From: G965267605 sp965267605
Lineage (GTDB): Bacteria > Bacteroidota > Bacteroidia > Flavobacteriales_E > Vicingaceae
Assembly (NCBI GenBank): GCA_965267605.1
Contig: OZ254088.1
Span: forward strand, 682,001-746,000
Direction of reading: 5' to 3'
DNA length: 64,000 nt
Part shown: piece by piece, positions 18,467-27,078 of the stretch
Layout of the letters: each line of letters begins with the position of its first letter
How positions within the stretch are numbered: position 1 is the stretch's first letter
The notes under the pieces: model-generated
Seen by the model: only the letters and a program-made list of their open reading frames with translations
Databases searched by the model: none
Told to the model about the DNA's origin: nothing
Made by a program: the position numbers and the translations under genes

Positions 18467-19599
18467 TGGCCTCAGTTCTGATTCTTTCCTACAGTCATAT
18501 TAGCAGCGACCCCAGAGTGCTGAAGCAGGTAGATGCGTTCAAATCGATCTATGCATTGGACATCGCGGCCTACAGTTGTGAGGAAGAAGGTATCAACACT
18601 TTTATTCCAATTCATCGACCTCCTTCTTTTTCTATTGGTAGGAAGATTAAAAGGTACCGTTACCTTAAAACAAAGGATTTTGAAGGCTGGTACTGGGATG
18701 CCGGTAAAGAGGATCTATTGAAGAGGATGGAGGGGAAAACTTATGATGTCATCATTGCCAACGATATACACACATTGCCCCTTGCGCTTCGCTTGGCTAA
18801 CGATCAGACGAAGGTCTTCTTCGATGCCCATGAGTATCACCCGGAGGAATTCACAGAAGATGAGGAGTGGTCCACATTCCAGCGTCCTTATATGGAGTAC
18901 CTATGTACTACCTATATACCGCAAGTTGATGCTTTTGCAACGGTGAATGAGTCTTTAGCTGAATCATACAAGACGCTCACTGGAATTCAACCTGAGGTGG
19001 TGATGAATACCAGTCCATTTGTGGAATTGGAAGCAAGCCAGACCAAAGAGATCATAAGGATGATCCACCACGGGGCAGCTATCAGGTCAAGGAAAATTGA
19101 AGATATGATAGCGATGGTGGGTCTTCTTGATGATCGGTTTACCATGGACCTGATGTTGGTGGGAAGTTTGGATGAATCCTATTACCAACAGTTACAATCA
19201 CTCTGCCAGGATAACCCACGTGTTAACCTCATTGAGCCGGTCTCATTGAGCCAGATTGTGGGTAAACTGAACGGTTATGACATTGGCGTGTATATTCTTC
19301 CACCTTCCAATTTCAATAATGAACACGCCTTACCCAACAAGATATTCGAGTTTATTCAGGCTAGACTAGCCATAGCCATTTCACCCAATAAGGAAATGAA
19401 GAGAATGGTTGAGGAACATGAATTGGGTGTGGTGGCAGATGGATTCACTGTTGAAGGATTAGCCAACGCCATCAACGCCTTGTCAATCGAACAGATCAAT
19501 ACGTATAAAGCGAATTCTGCGAAAGCGGCTGAAACCCTTTCATCGGAAACCAGTATCGAAAAATACCGTTCACTTGTGAAGCGTATTTTAGCAGCCTGA
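18463..19599 (+). CDS. glycosyltransferase (GT-B, family 4-like)
   Basis: The 378-residue protein has an N-terminal domain with LILSYSHISSDPRVLKQVDAF and IIANDIHTLPLALRLA, and a C-terminal half with IRMIHHGAAIRSRKIEDMI and HALPNKIFEFIQARLAIAI, the usual layout of GT4-like enzymes. It starts with GTG at 18463 overlapping the flippase stop, or with ATG at 18466 right after it. It is followed 22 bases later by the second amidotransferase. The acceptor sugar cannot be inferred. Confidence 0.8.
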   Translation: MMASVLILSYSHISSDPRVLKQVDAFKSIYALDIAAYSCEEEGINTFIPIHRPPSFSIGRKIKRYRYLKTKDFEGWYWDAGKEDLLKRMEGKTYDVIIANDIHTLPLALRLANDQTKVFFDAHEYHPEEFTEDEEWSTFQRPYMEYLCTTYIPQVDAFATVNESLAESYKTLTGIQPEVVMNTSPFVELEASQTKEIIRMIHHGAAIRSRKIEDMIAMVGLLDDRFTMDLMLVGSLDESYYQQLQSLCQDNPRVNLIEPVSLSQIVGKLNGYDIGVYILPPSNFNNEHALPNKIFEFIQARLAIAISPNKEMKRMVEEHELGVVADGFTVEGLANAINALSIEQINTYKANSAKAAETLSSETSIEKYRSLVKRILAA

Positions 19600-19621
19600 A
19601 CTGCTCCAGTTCCAATTTGAA

Positions 19622-21433
19622 ATGTGCGGTATTAGCGGAATACTATCCCCTCAGAATGCTATCGATCGTGGTAGGGTCGAAGCCATGGTTAATGTTTTGG
19701 TACACCGTGGTCCGGATGGCAACGATGTTTGGTTAAATGATACGAAGACAGTAGCGCTTGGTCACAATAGGCTTGCGATTATTGATCTTTCAGACGGTGC
19801 GGCTCAACCAATGCAGTCGCCTGATGGCCGGTATGTGATCACCTTCAACGGAGAGATCTACAACTACGTTGAGCTGGCAGGCGAGTTGAAAACGAAAGGT
19901 GTGCAGCTTAGAACGAGTAGCGACACAGAGGTACTGTTGATGCTATTTGCTCTTGAGGGAAAAGCAATGCTGAATAAGCTTGATGGGATGTTTGCATTCG
20001 CGATCTGGGACAATGAGACCAAAAGTCTGTTTTGTGCACGTGATAGGTTTGGGGAGAAACCTTTTTACTACAGTCCAGGGGCATCTTTCACCTTTGCTTC
20101 CGAAATGAAGGCGCTGTTCGCGGCAGATGTTCCAAAGCGCGTGAATGAAAAGAAGGTATTCGACTTCATTCTATACTCAACGCTGGAAGACCCCTACGAC
20201 CTCACGTCAACCTTCTACGAAGGAATTTTACAATTGCCAGCTGGACACTGGATGCAAGTCGATAATGGGCTGCGTATTGAAACCGACAAATACTGGGACG
20301 TTGATCTGAACCATAGGATTGACATCAGCGAGCAGGATGCGATAGCTGAATTTCGAAGACTATTTGAAATAAGCGTAGAACGAAGATTGCGTAGTGATGT
20401 ACCTGTAGGTTCAAGTCTTTCCGGTGGACTGGATTCATCATCCATCGTGATGGAAATCCACAGGCAATTAGATGAGCATGCGGTGCAAAAGACCTTCTCA
20501 GCAAGGTTTCCGGGCTACCATAAGGATGAGTCGAAGTATATGGACATGGTGATCGACAGAATCAATGTTGAAGCACATGCAGTTACGCCTTCGGAAGAAT
20601 CTGCGCTGAGCAACTTCAGAGAAGTGTGCTACTATCAGGAAGAACCTTTTGGTAGCATGAGTATCCTTGCTCAGTTTGAGGTCATGAAGCTGGCCGGTAG
20701 TTCTGGAATCAAAGTACTCCTTGATGGACAAGGTGCTGATGAGACCCTGGCGGGTTATGTGCGGTACCTTGAGACTTATTTGGCCTCGGTACGTGATCCA
20801 GGCGAGCGGAAACGTATTCATGATGCTATGAAACTTGTTCAGCCCGCGGATGTCCTGCCTGACATCAATGCAAAATTGCCAACGCAGACAGATACGGGCA
20901 TAGCCCGAAGCGCTTTAAGTAAGATCAGACGATCAGTGAAAAGTCCTGATAATCCATATTTCGTGGGGATTCATCCTGATGTTGTCTTGAAGCATCGGGC
21001 GGATCCCAACCCTATACTGAAACCTCAATCATTGAAGCAAGCGCTATATCAATCTACATTTAAAAGGGGTTTGAATGAACTGTTGAGGTATGCCGACCGC
21101 AATGCTATGGCGCATTCTGTTGAGGTCAGACTTCCTTTTCTGTACCATGAGTTGGTAGAATTCACCTTCAGTCTTCCAGAGGAACTGTTGATAGGAGAAG
21201 GGTGGACGAAGTATATTCTAAGGAAAACGATGGAGCCAGTTCTGCCAGCTGAGATCACCTGGAGAAAAGAAAAAGTTGGTTATGAACCTCCGCAGGAGAA
21301 ATGGATGGTTCAGGACGACTTTGTGAAAGAAGTTGCAAATGCAGTAGATTGCCTCAAAGATCATAAGGTGATCCAGCACTCCCTCGATCGATTGGGATGG
21401 AAATACCTGATGGTTGCAAGATTGTTTGATTGA
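19622..21433 (+). CDS. asnB: asparagine synthase-like amidotransferase (second copy)
   Basis: A 603-residue two-domain enzyme: MCGISGI gives the catalytic Cys2 of the glutaminase domain, with HRGPDGND, FNGEIYNYVEL and RDRFGEKPFYY; the synthetase domain has SGGLDSSSIV near residue 265 and DGQGADETLAGY. It lacks the N-terminal insertion found in the copy at 2110 and is the normal size. As it lies between glycosyltransferase genes, it may amidate a sugar acid, though ordinary asparagine synthesis is not excluded. Stop TGA shares a base with the next ATG (TGATG at 21431-21435). Confidence 0.87.
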   Translation: MCGISGILSPQNAIDRGRVEAMVNVLVHRGPDGNDVWLNDTKTVALGHNRLAIIDLSDGAAQPMQSPDGRYVITFNGEIYNYVELAGELKTKGVQLRTSSDTEVLLMLFALEGKAMLNKLDGMFAFAIWDNETKSLFCARDRFGEKPFYYSPGASFTFASEMKALFAADVPKRVNEKKVFDFILYSTLEDPYDLTSTFYEGILQLPAGHWMQVDNGLRIETDKYWDVDLNHRIDISEQDAIAEFRRLFEISVERRLRSDVPVGSSLSGGLDSSSIVMEIHRQLDEHAVQKTFSARFPGYHKDESKYMDMVIDRINVEAHAVTPSEESALSNFREVCYYQEEPFGSMSILAQFEVMKLAGSSGIKVLLDGQGADETLAGYVRYLETYLASVRDPGERKRIHDAMKLVQPADVLPDINAKLPTQTDTGIARSALSKIRRSVKSPDNPYFVGIHPDVVLKHRADPNPILKPQSLKQALYQSTFKRGLNELLRYADRNAMAHSVEVRLPFLYHELVEFTFSLPEELLIGEGWTKYILRKTMEPVLPAEITWRKEKVGYEPPQEKWMVQDDFVKEVANAVDCLKDHKVIQHSLDRLGWKYLMVARLFD

Positions 21434-22518
21434 TGCGTAAAATTCTCTTCTGTGCAGTAGATGTAGGTGGCCGAATATGTCAGTACACGAAGATACTCGA
21501 GGAGCGCTACGGCACGCGGGTAAAATGTGAGTCCTTCGTTAAGTATGCCGTAAGTCAATCGCATTTCAAGAGTAATTACACCAGGGTATATCAGTTCAGA
21601 GAGAAGTCAAGTCTTGCCCAGTGGTGGTTGTCGCTGCGCCACTTCTTGTGGGCGTTGTTCAGATTTGATGTGATTTACATTATCTCAGGTGAGAACATTC
21701 TGACGCATAAACTACTGGCCTTTGAGTTGTGGTCGTACAGATTATTTGGAAAGAAGATAGTCATGCATTTTGTGGGCAGTGACATTAGGAACACTGCACA
21801 TTTGATCTGGCAAAATTTTGCACATGCCGGAAAGACTGATGAACCGGAACCGGCAGCGCAAACCAGCCAACAAATCCATCGTTGCAGGTTGGCAGAGAAG
21901 TATGCGCACAAGATACTTGTGAGTACACCGGACCTACTATCGTTTTTCACGGAAGGCAAAGCAGAGTACATTCCGGTGTTTCTGGACGTAGAGGCTGAAG
22001 GGAGTGCATCCTCCGGGGGTGAGGATGTAACCGTTTTATTTGCTCCGTCTCATATTCATGTAAAGGGTGCTGATGTTGTTTCCCCGGTATTGGATAAGAT
22101 TGCTCAGCGTGAAGGTGTAAGCTTAATCGATACAACGTTGATGGATACTGCCGATAAGCCAGATCAGCAGTACAAATTAACCCGCTACGAACTTTTGGAG
22201 TATTATAAGAGCGCAGGTGTCTTAATTGATCAGGTAATCATAGGGTGGTACGGCCTTCAAGCCATTGAAGCTTTGGCTTTCGGTTTGTTACCTGTGGTTC
22301 GAATTGATCAAACGGTCGAATCTCACTTGAACGAAGACTGTCCTATGATTACCTTTTCGGATATTTCTTCCCTTGAAGAAGCCATTATAAGGGCCATTGA
22401 AATGAAGCAAAAGGGTGAATGGGATGCAGCCCGGGCCAGAACATGGGTAGCTGAGAATCACAGTGCTGATGCCTCAGATCAGTTAGGTAACCTTCTGGCT
22501 TGGATTGCTGGAGTATAG
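21433..22518 (+). CDS. glycosyltransferase-like protein
   Basis: This 361-residue protein starts MRKILFCAVDVGGRICQY and has a KIVMHFVGSDIRNT strand, a LVSTPDLLSF-like switch, and a C-terminal IIGWYGLQAIEALAFGLLPVV segment equal to the EALAxGxPVV donor motif of GT-B enzymes. The N-terminal half is poorly conserved, so the family is less sure than for its neighbours. ATG at 21433 overlaps the upstream stop. Part of the second glycan operon. Confidence 0.7.
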   Translation: MRKILFCAVDVGGRICQYTKILEERYGTRVKCESFVKYAVSQSHFKSNYTRVYQFREKSSLAQWWLSLRHFLWALFRFDVIYIISGENILTHKLLAFELWSYRLFGKKIVMHFVGSDIRNTAHLIWQNFAHAGKTDEPEPAAQTSQQIHRCRLAEKYAHKILVSTPDLLSFFTEGKAEYIPVFLDVEAEGSASSGGEDVTVLFAPSHIHVKGADVVSPVLDKIAQREGVSLIDTTLMDTADKPDQQYKLTRYELLEYYKSAGVLIDQVIIGWYGLQAIEALAFGLLPVVRIDQTVESHLNEDCPMITFSDISSLEEAIIRAIEMKQKGEWDAARARTWVAENHSADASDQLGNLLAWIAGV

Positions 22519-22520
22519 CA

Positions 22521-23627
22521 GTGAATAACACGATAGTCTATATTATTTCTGATGTCAAACATTCGAAGTATTTCGAGTGGTTGGCTTCACAGTGGGATGA
22601 TCATTTCACAATGTCATTCCAGGTGATTCTGATCAATGGAAAAGGCGGTTCTTTGTATGAGCATTTAGTGCAGGCAGGTATTCCCGTTCATTGTGTTGAA
22701 GTAGCTTCTCGGTGGTCTTGGCGTGGAATGAAAGCTATCAAAGCATTACTCTTGCAGATTCAACCTAAAGTGGTACATACCCATTTGCTTACCGCTAACA
22801 TTTTGGGACTGGTAGCCGCCAAGCGTGCGGGAATTGAAATGCGCGTTCATACACGTCACCATTCTACCTTTCACCACGACTATCATCCCAGATGGGTGAG
22901 GGTTGACAAATGGTTGAGCGGGCTTTCTACGCGAGTAGTGGCTATTTCCAAGGTGGTTCATGATGTACTTGTAGATCGTGAAGGTGTGACCAATACCAAA
23001 ATTCTTCCGGTTCCACACGGGTTTGATCTTGATTGGTTTCAGGCCGGTGATGAAGAAATTCTGGCAATGCGGAATGGTTGGGGTGTAGGCGACAGAAGAG
23101 TAGTTGGTGTGGTTTCGCGAATGATTGATTGGAAAGGTGTAGATCATATTGTGAGGGGATTCAAGACTTATGCGAAGGAGTATCCAGATGCAGTATTGAT
23201 TTTCATTGGAACTTCCGGACCCGATCGAGGAGAATTGATCAATATGATAAAAGAGGAGTTGGACGAGGATCAGTTTAGATTGCTAGATCATGTAGAGAAG
23301 ATGAACGTTGCCTATCGTTGCTGTGATTGTATTGTTCATGTGCCAATCACCCCAGAAGTAGAAGCATTTGGTCAGATCTACGTTGAAGCTTTGGCATCTG
23401 AAACGCCACTTATCTGCACGTTGTCGGGTATTGCACATGAGTTTATAATAGATAGACAGAATGCCCTTGTTGTAGATTACCAGTCCGGCAAGGGGATAGC
23501 TTTAGCACTTCAGGAATTGCATTCAGATGGAAGTTTAAGAGCATCTTTGATAAGCAACGGAAAGGCTGCTGTTGAACCCTTCCGCTTTTCAGAGCACATG
23601 GCAAAACTCAGAGGGCTATATGAGTGA
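22521..23627 (+). CDS. glycosyltransferase family 4 protein
   Basis: The 368-residue product is a GT4 enzyme: PKVVHTHLLTANILGLVAAKRAG in the first domain, then VGVVSRMIDWKGVDHIVRGF and VEAFGQIYVEALASETPLICT, where Glu-x7-Glu donor-binding positions are present. The GTG at 22521 is preferred to an in-frame TTG at 22500 because it lies two bases after the upstream stop and directly before the first beta strand (NNTIVYIISDV). It overlaps the next gene by 8 bases. Confidence 0.87.
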   Translation: MNNTIVYIISDVKHSKYFEWLASQWDDHFTMSFQVILINGKGGSLYEHLVQAGIPVHCVEVASRWSWRGMKAIKALLLQIQPKVVHTHLLTANILGLVAAKRAGIEMRVHTRHHSTFHHDYHPRWVRVDKWLSGLSTRVVAISKVVHDVLVDREGVTNTKILPVPHGFDLDWFQAGDEEILAMRNGWGVGDRRVVGVVSRMIDWKGVDHIVRGFKTYAKEYPDAVLIFIGTSGPDRGELINMIKEELDEDQFRLLDHVEKMNVAYRCCDCIVHVPITPEVEAFGQIYVEALASETPLICTLSGIAHEFIIDRQNALVVDYQSGKGIALALQELHSDGSLRASLISNGKAAVEPFRFSEHMAKLRGLYE

Positions 23628-24507
23628 GCAGGGTGTTATGTTCTCCGTTGTTATTCCGGTCTATAACCGAATAGATCGATTGCAGGGTGTGTTGGATTCG
23701 TTTGCAAATCAGACGTTCCAGGCCTTTGAGATCATTATTGTAGATGATGGAAGCAAGACAGCAGTGGCTAATCACCTGGATGCATTGCAGTCAGAAAGAA
23801 TCCGTGTGATTCATATTGAGAACAGTGAACGGGGCGCAGCGCGGAATGCCGGTGCACGTGTGGCTAATGGAGTGTATTTGAACTTTTTTGATTCAGATGA
23901 CCTGGCGTATTCAGATCATCTTGAGAAGGCAAGGGAAGTGGTGGATGGAGATGGCCCGGAGGTGTTTAGTTTTGGTTTCGATTGGTTGGATGCCAACGAG
24001 AAACGTTTTAGATCAACGGTTCCAAAGGGAGACCCCTTCTCAATTCTTGTAAACCGGAACGATTTCCAATGCAATACGGTATTCATTAGAAGAGATGTTT
24101 GGGAAGCTGAGCCCTTCAACGAAGACCGGGCATTGGCTGCGTCAGAAGATTGGGAATTGTGGCTTAGATTGGCGGCAAGGTACCGCTGGCGAATCTATGC
24201 GCACGTAACAGCAGGATTGGTGGATCACGAGGGTAGAAGTGTTCGAGCGATGGATATTGACGCCATCGAACAGCGGAAGCTGCTGATGTTGGAATACGTA
24301 TTTCAAAATGAACTGCTCAGCGAGAAACTTGCTGGCCAGCGCACCAGAATGGAATCAAGGGCCTGGACGTATATCGCGCTGCACGCTGCTCTGGGGGGAC
24401 AAAAGAAAAGAGCCAGGAAAGGTTTAGGTAAGGCAGTTGGATTATCGTTTTCCGTCTTGTTTACCAGGCGGTTTTATGCAACTTTGAAACATATCATATT
24501 TGGATGA
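23620..24507 (+). CDS. glycosyltransferase family 2 protein
   Basis: The 295-residue GT-A enzyme has the classical N-terminus FSVVIPVYNRIDRLQGVLDS, IIVDDGS, GAARNAGA and the FFDSDD metal-binding aspartates. The ATG at 23620 overlaps the preceding gene by 8 bases; an ATG at 23638 is an alternative that starts directly at FSVVIP. It is the last clear glycan gene of the second block. The product is cytoplasmic; the transferred sugar is unknown. Confidence 0.9.
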   Translation: MSEQGVMFSVVIPVYNRIDRLQGVLDSFANQTFQAFEIIIVDDGSKTAVANHLDALQSERIRVIHIENSERGAARNAGARVANGVYLNFFDSDDLAYSDHLEKAREVVDGDGPEVFSFGFDWLDANEKRFRSTVPKGDPFSILVNRNDFQCNTVFIRRDVWEAEPFNEDRALAASEDWELWLRLAARYRWRIYAHVTAGLVDHEGRSVRAMDIDAIEQRKLLMLEYVFQNELLSEKLAGQRTRMESRAWTYIALHAALGGQKKRARKGLGKAVGLSFSVLFTRRFYATLKHIIFG

Positions 24508-24508
24508 C

Positions 24509-25105
24509 ATGAGTTTACAGATCGTCTTTGCAACAGGTAATGAGAACAAACTTCGTGAGGTCAAACAGTTGGTGGCCGAGGAGACTGGAATTGAGATTGT
24601 GGGCCTCGATACGGTTGGTATCACAGAAGAGATTCCTGAGACCGGTGACACACTTGAAGACAATGCGTTGGAGAAAGCATTCTACGTTGCAGACAAGTGT
24701 GAGGAGTATTGTATTTCGGATGATACAGGACTTCTTGTTGATGCCCTGGATGGTCGTCCAGGTGTCTACTCAGCACGGTACGCTGGAGAGCATTGTTCAG
24801 CCGATGAGAACATTGATAAGCTGCTAAGCGAGCTGGAAGGTGTTGAAGACAGATCTGCTCGGTTCAGGACAATCATTGCTTTAGTAATGGACGGGGTAGA
24901 ATACCTCTTTGGTGGTGAAGTAGAAGGCTCAATCGCTACTGAGCGTAAAGGAGAGGGAGGTTTTGGATACGATCCAGTATTCATTCCTTCAGGCTACGAT
25001 ATCTCCTTTTCAGAGATGACACCGGATCAAAAAAACAGTATTAGCCATCGGGGATTGGCATTGCAGGGACTCGTTAAGTTTCTAAAGGAGATCAACCCCT
25101 ATTAA
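24509..25105 (+). CDS. rdgB: non-canonical purine NTP pyrophosphatase (RdgB/HAM1)
   Basis: The 198-residue enzyme has FATGNENKLREVKQL at the N-terminus, DTLEDNALEKA, the SDDTGLLVDALDGRPGVYSAR catalytic segment and GFGYDPVF, all diagnostic for RdgB. It hydrolyses ITP, XTP and their deoxy forms and so keeps them out of nucleic acids. ATG at 24509 follows the upstream stop by one base; a TTG nine bases earlier is less likely. It converges on ddl with a 14-base overlap. Confidence 0.96.
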   Translation: MSLQIVFATGNENKLREVKQLVAEETGIEIVGLDTVGITEEIPETGDTLEDNALEKAFYVADKCEEYCISDDTGLLVDALDGRPGVYSARYAGEHCSADENIDKLLSELEGVEDRSARFRTIIALVMDGVEYLFGGEVEGSIATERKGEGGFGYDPVFIPSGYDISFSEMTPDQKNSISHRGLALQGLVKFLKEINPY

Positions 25106-26060
25106 GGGCTTGAGCAGTAAGTCCGTTTACCAGGTCACTTAACGGAATACCTGCCGCCTCACACTGTTTGGGTACAATGCTTTCTTCAGACAATCCCGGT
25201 ACAGTGTTTACTTCGATCATTTGTGGTCCTTCTTTCGTGATGATGAAGTCGATGCGAGCAAGCCCTTCTAATCCGAGTATTTGAAATACTTTCTTAGAAA
25301 GTTGCTGAACCTTCAAAGTGTCTTCTTCCGAAATTCTTGCCGGAGTTATTTCTTCAGATTCACCACTGTATTTGGCTGCATAATCGAAGAACTCATTTTC
25401 CGTCACGATCTCGGTTGGTGGGAGAGCGATCAGTGAACCAGTGCAATCCATTACTCCGCACGAAACCTCTGTACCGTCAAGAAAAGATTCAATAATAACC
25501 AGCGATGATTCGTGTAAAGCTAGTGTTAGTGCAGGCTTTAACTCATCCACCGTTTTCACCTTGGTAATTCCGAAACTAGATCCAGAATCATTTGGCTTGA
25601 CAAAACAAGGATAGGTAAGCTGATTGGCCAATGCGTTTACATCTTCGCCTTCCTGGAAGGTATGCGATTCAGCACTGGCAATTCCAAATCGCCTCAACAG
25701 TTGGTTGCACCAATACTTGTGAAACGTGAGTGCAGATGCGTAATAGGTGATGCCAGTGTATGGCAAACCAATCGCATCAAAATACCCAAGGATCTTTCCG
25801 TCCTCTCCTGGTGTCCCATGGATGATGTTGTAGACCACATCAAAATGGATCTTTTCACCATCGCAATCAAATGAGAAGTCGTTCTTGTCAATAGGATGTG
25901 AGTGCCCATTATGGTCAACAGTCCAGCCTTCCTCACTGATCTTTACCATCCACGGCTGGTAGGCCTCCTTATCAATGTACTTCAACACCGTTTGCGCTGA
26001 AAGCTGAGAAATCTCCCACTCCGAAGAATAGCCTCCATATATGATTGCAACCCTCTTCAT
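25092..26060 (-). CDS. ddl: D-alanine--D-alanine ligase
   Basis: A 322-residue ATP-grasp ligase for the D-Ala-D-Ala dipeptide of peptidoglycan. It shows VAIIYGGYSSEWEIS, IIHGTPGEDGKILGYFDAIGLPYTG, the KPNDSGSSFGITKV nucleotide loop, and the metal-binding IEVNTVPGLSEES. Length is a little above the enteric DdlB. The gene is read alone on the - strand, back to back with the PASTA protein gene across a 213-base gap. Confidence 0.95.
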   Translation of the reverse strand: MKRVAIIYGGYSSEWEISQLSAQTVLKYIDKEAYQPWMVKISEEGWTVDHNGHSHPIDKNDFSFDCDGEKIHFDVVYNIIHGTPGEDGKILGYFDAIGLPYTGITYYASALTFHKYWCNQLLRRFGIASAESHTFQEGEDVNALANQLTYPCFVKPNDSGSSFGITKVKTVDELKPALTLALHESSLVIIESFLDGTEVSCGVMDCTGSLIALPPTEIVTENEFFDYAAKYSGESEEITPARISEEDTLKVQQLSKKVFQILGLEGLARIDFIITKEGPQMIEVNTVPGLSEESIVPKQCEAAGIPLSDLVNGLTAQALNRG

Positions 26061-26212
26061 TCAATCCGTTTATTTAAAAGTAGCTGATATGTACGCTACC
26101 GGGATTCTTGTCGTTTGATACTTATACACAGGATTACTAACGATTGATCCGAATCGTTATTATCTAACATATAGTGTTGATTTTCAAATAGTTATAACAC
26201 TATCAGAATTTT

Positions 26213-26220
26213 TATCTTTG
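26213..26220 (+). promoter_or_regulatory. -7 element upstream of the PASTA protein
   Basis: TATCTTTG is an exact TAnnTTTG match 53 bases before the TTG start at 26274. The likely transcription start near 26226 limits how far upstream the protein can begin. Confidence 0.45.
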
Positions 26221-26273
26221 TTGGGTTAATCCGAATAGGCCGTCTTATCAAGCAGTTATTCTCCAGGAAAGTT

Positions 26274-27062
26274 TTGATCAACCTCACAGCCGCATTAGCG
26301 GTTATGTGTCTGATGGTATTTCTTGCCTTCAAATTTTTGGCTTGGTATACAGATCACGGTGAGTCCATAACCGTTCCAGACTTACGTGGAAAGAGCTACA
26401 AAGAGATTGATGGTATTGTTGAAGAGTATGGGTTGCGGTATCATATTACAGATTCGATCTGGCGACACGGGGAAGAGAAGGGGATTGTTCTCGAGCAGAG
26501 TCCGGAAGCTGAAGACCAGGTTAAGAAAGACAGGACGATCTATCTGACCGTTAACCGGTTTACCAATGAGCGCGTCAGCTTGCCTATGCTTAACGACTTA
26601 TCCGAAAGGCAGGCCATAGCCAAGATCAAATCCAGCAAGTTGAAACTGGGAAAGGTTACTTACCGACCAAGTGAGGGGTGTTGTTACATACTGGGGTGGA
26701 GAGTTAAAGGCAAACAATTGGAGCCTGGCACTTTGGTAGACAGAGGAACCAAGGTAGACATCGTGGTTGGTATGGGAATGTCTAAAGAGTTTGTAAGCGT
26801 ACCTGGTGTGAAAGGATTAACCAAGGAACAGGCGCTTGAAGTGCTATTTGAAAACTCACTTACCATCGGTGGCGAGCATTTTGATCCCAATTCGGTATTC
26901 ACCAGGGAAGACTCCCTTAAAGCCAAGGTTTACAAGCAGATTCCGGGCCCTGGTGCCAACTCTGTTCTGTTAATGGGAAGTGGAGTAACTTTATACTTTA
27001 CGCTTGATACGCTCCATTTTCAAGGTCAAAGCAATTTAAAGGACACGGGGGCCGTTAAATAG
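26274..27062 (+). CDS. PASTA-domain membrane protein
   Basis: The protein of about 262 residues has an N-terminal membrane anchor (ALAVMCLMVFLAFKFLAW) and three extracytoplasmic PASTA repeats: ITVPDLRGKSYKEIDGIVEEYGL, VSLPMLNDLSERQAIAKIKSS and VSVPGVKGLTKEQALEVLFE. No kinase domain is attached, as is usual for this small Bacteroidota family. Together with the neighbouring ddl this suggests a peptidoglycan-related role. The start is uncertain: TTG at 26274 is the only classical codon, yet the frame stays open upstream with a plausible basic segment (RLIKQLFSRKV) before the anchor. Confidence 0.8.
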   Translation: MINLTAALAVMCLMVFLAFKFLAWYTDHGESITVPDLRGKSYKEIDGIVEEYGLRYHITDSIWRHGEEKGIVLEQSPEAEDQVKKDRTIYLTVNRFTNERVSLPMLNDLSERQAIAKIKSSKLKLGKVTYRPSEGCCYILGWRVKGKQLEPGTLVDRGTKVDIVVGMGMSKEFVSVPGVKGLTKEQALEVLFENSLTIGGEHFDPNSVFTREDSLKAKVYKQIPGPGANSVLLMGSGVTLYFTLDTLHFQGQSNLKDTGAVK

Positions 27063-27066
27063 TGGC

Positions 27067-27074
27067 TAAATTTG
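27067..27074 (+). promoter_or_regulatory. -7 element four bases before the ATG of the type IX cargo gene
   Basis: TAAATTTG matches TAnnTTTG exactly and is followed by GGTT and the ATG at 27079. It lies in the 16-base gap after the PASTA gene, so the two genes need not share a transcript. Confidence 0.4.
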
Positions 27075-27078
27075 GGTT

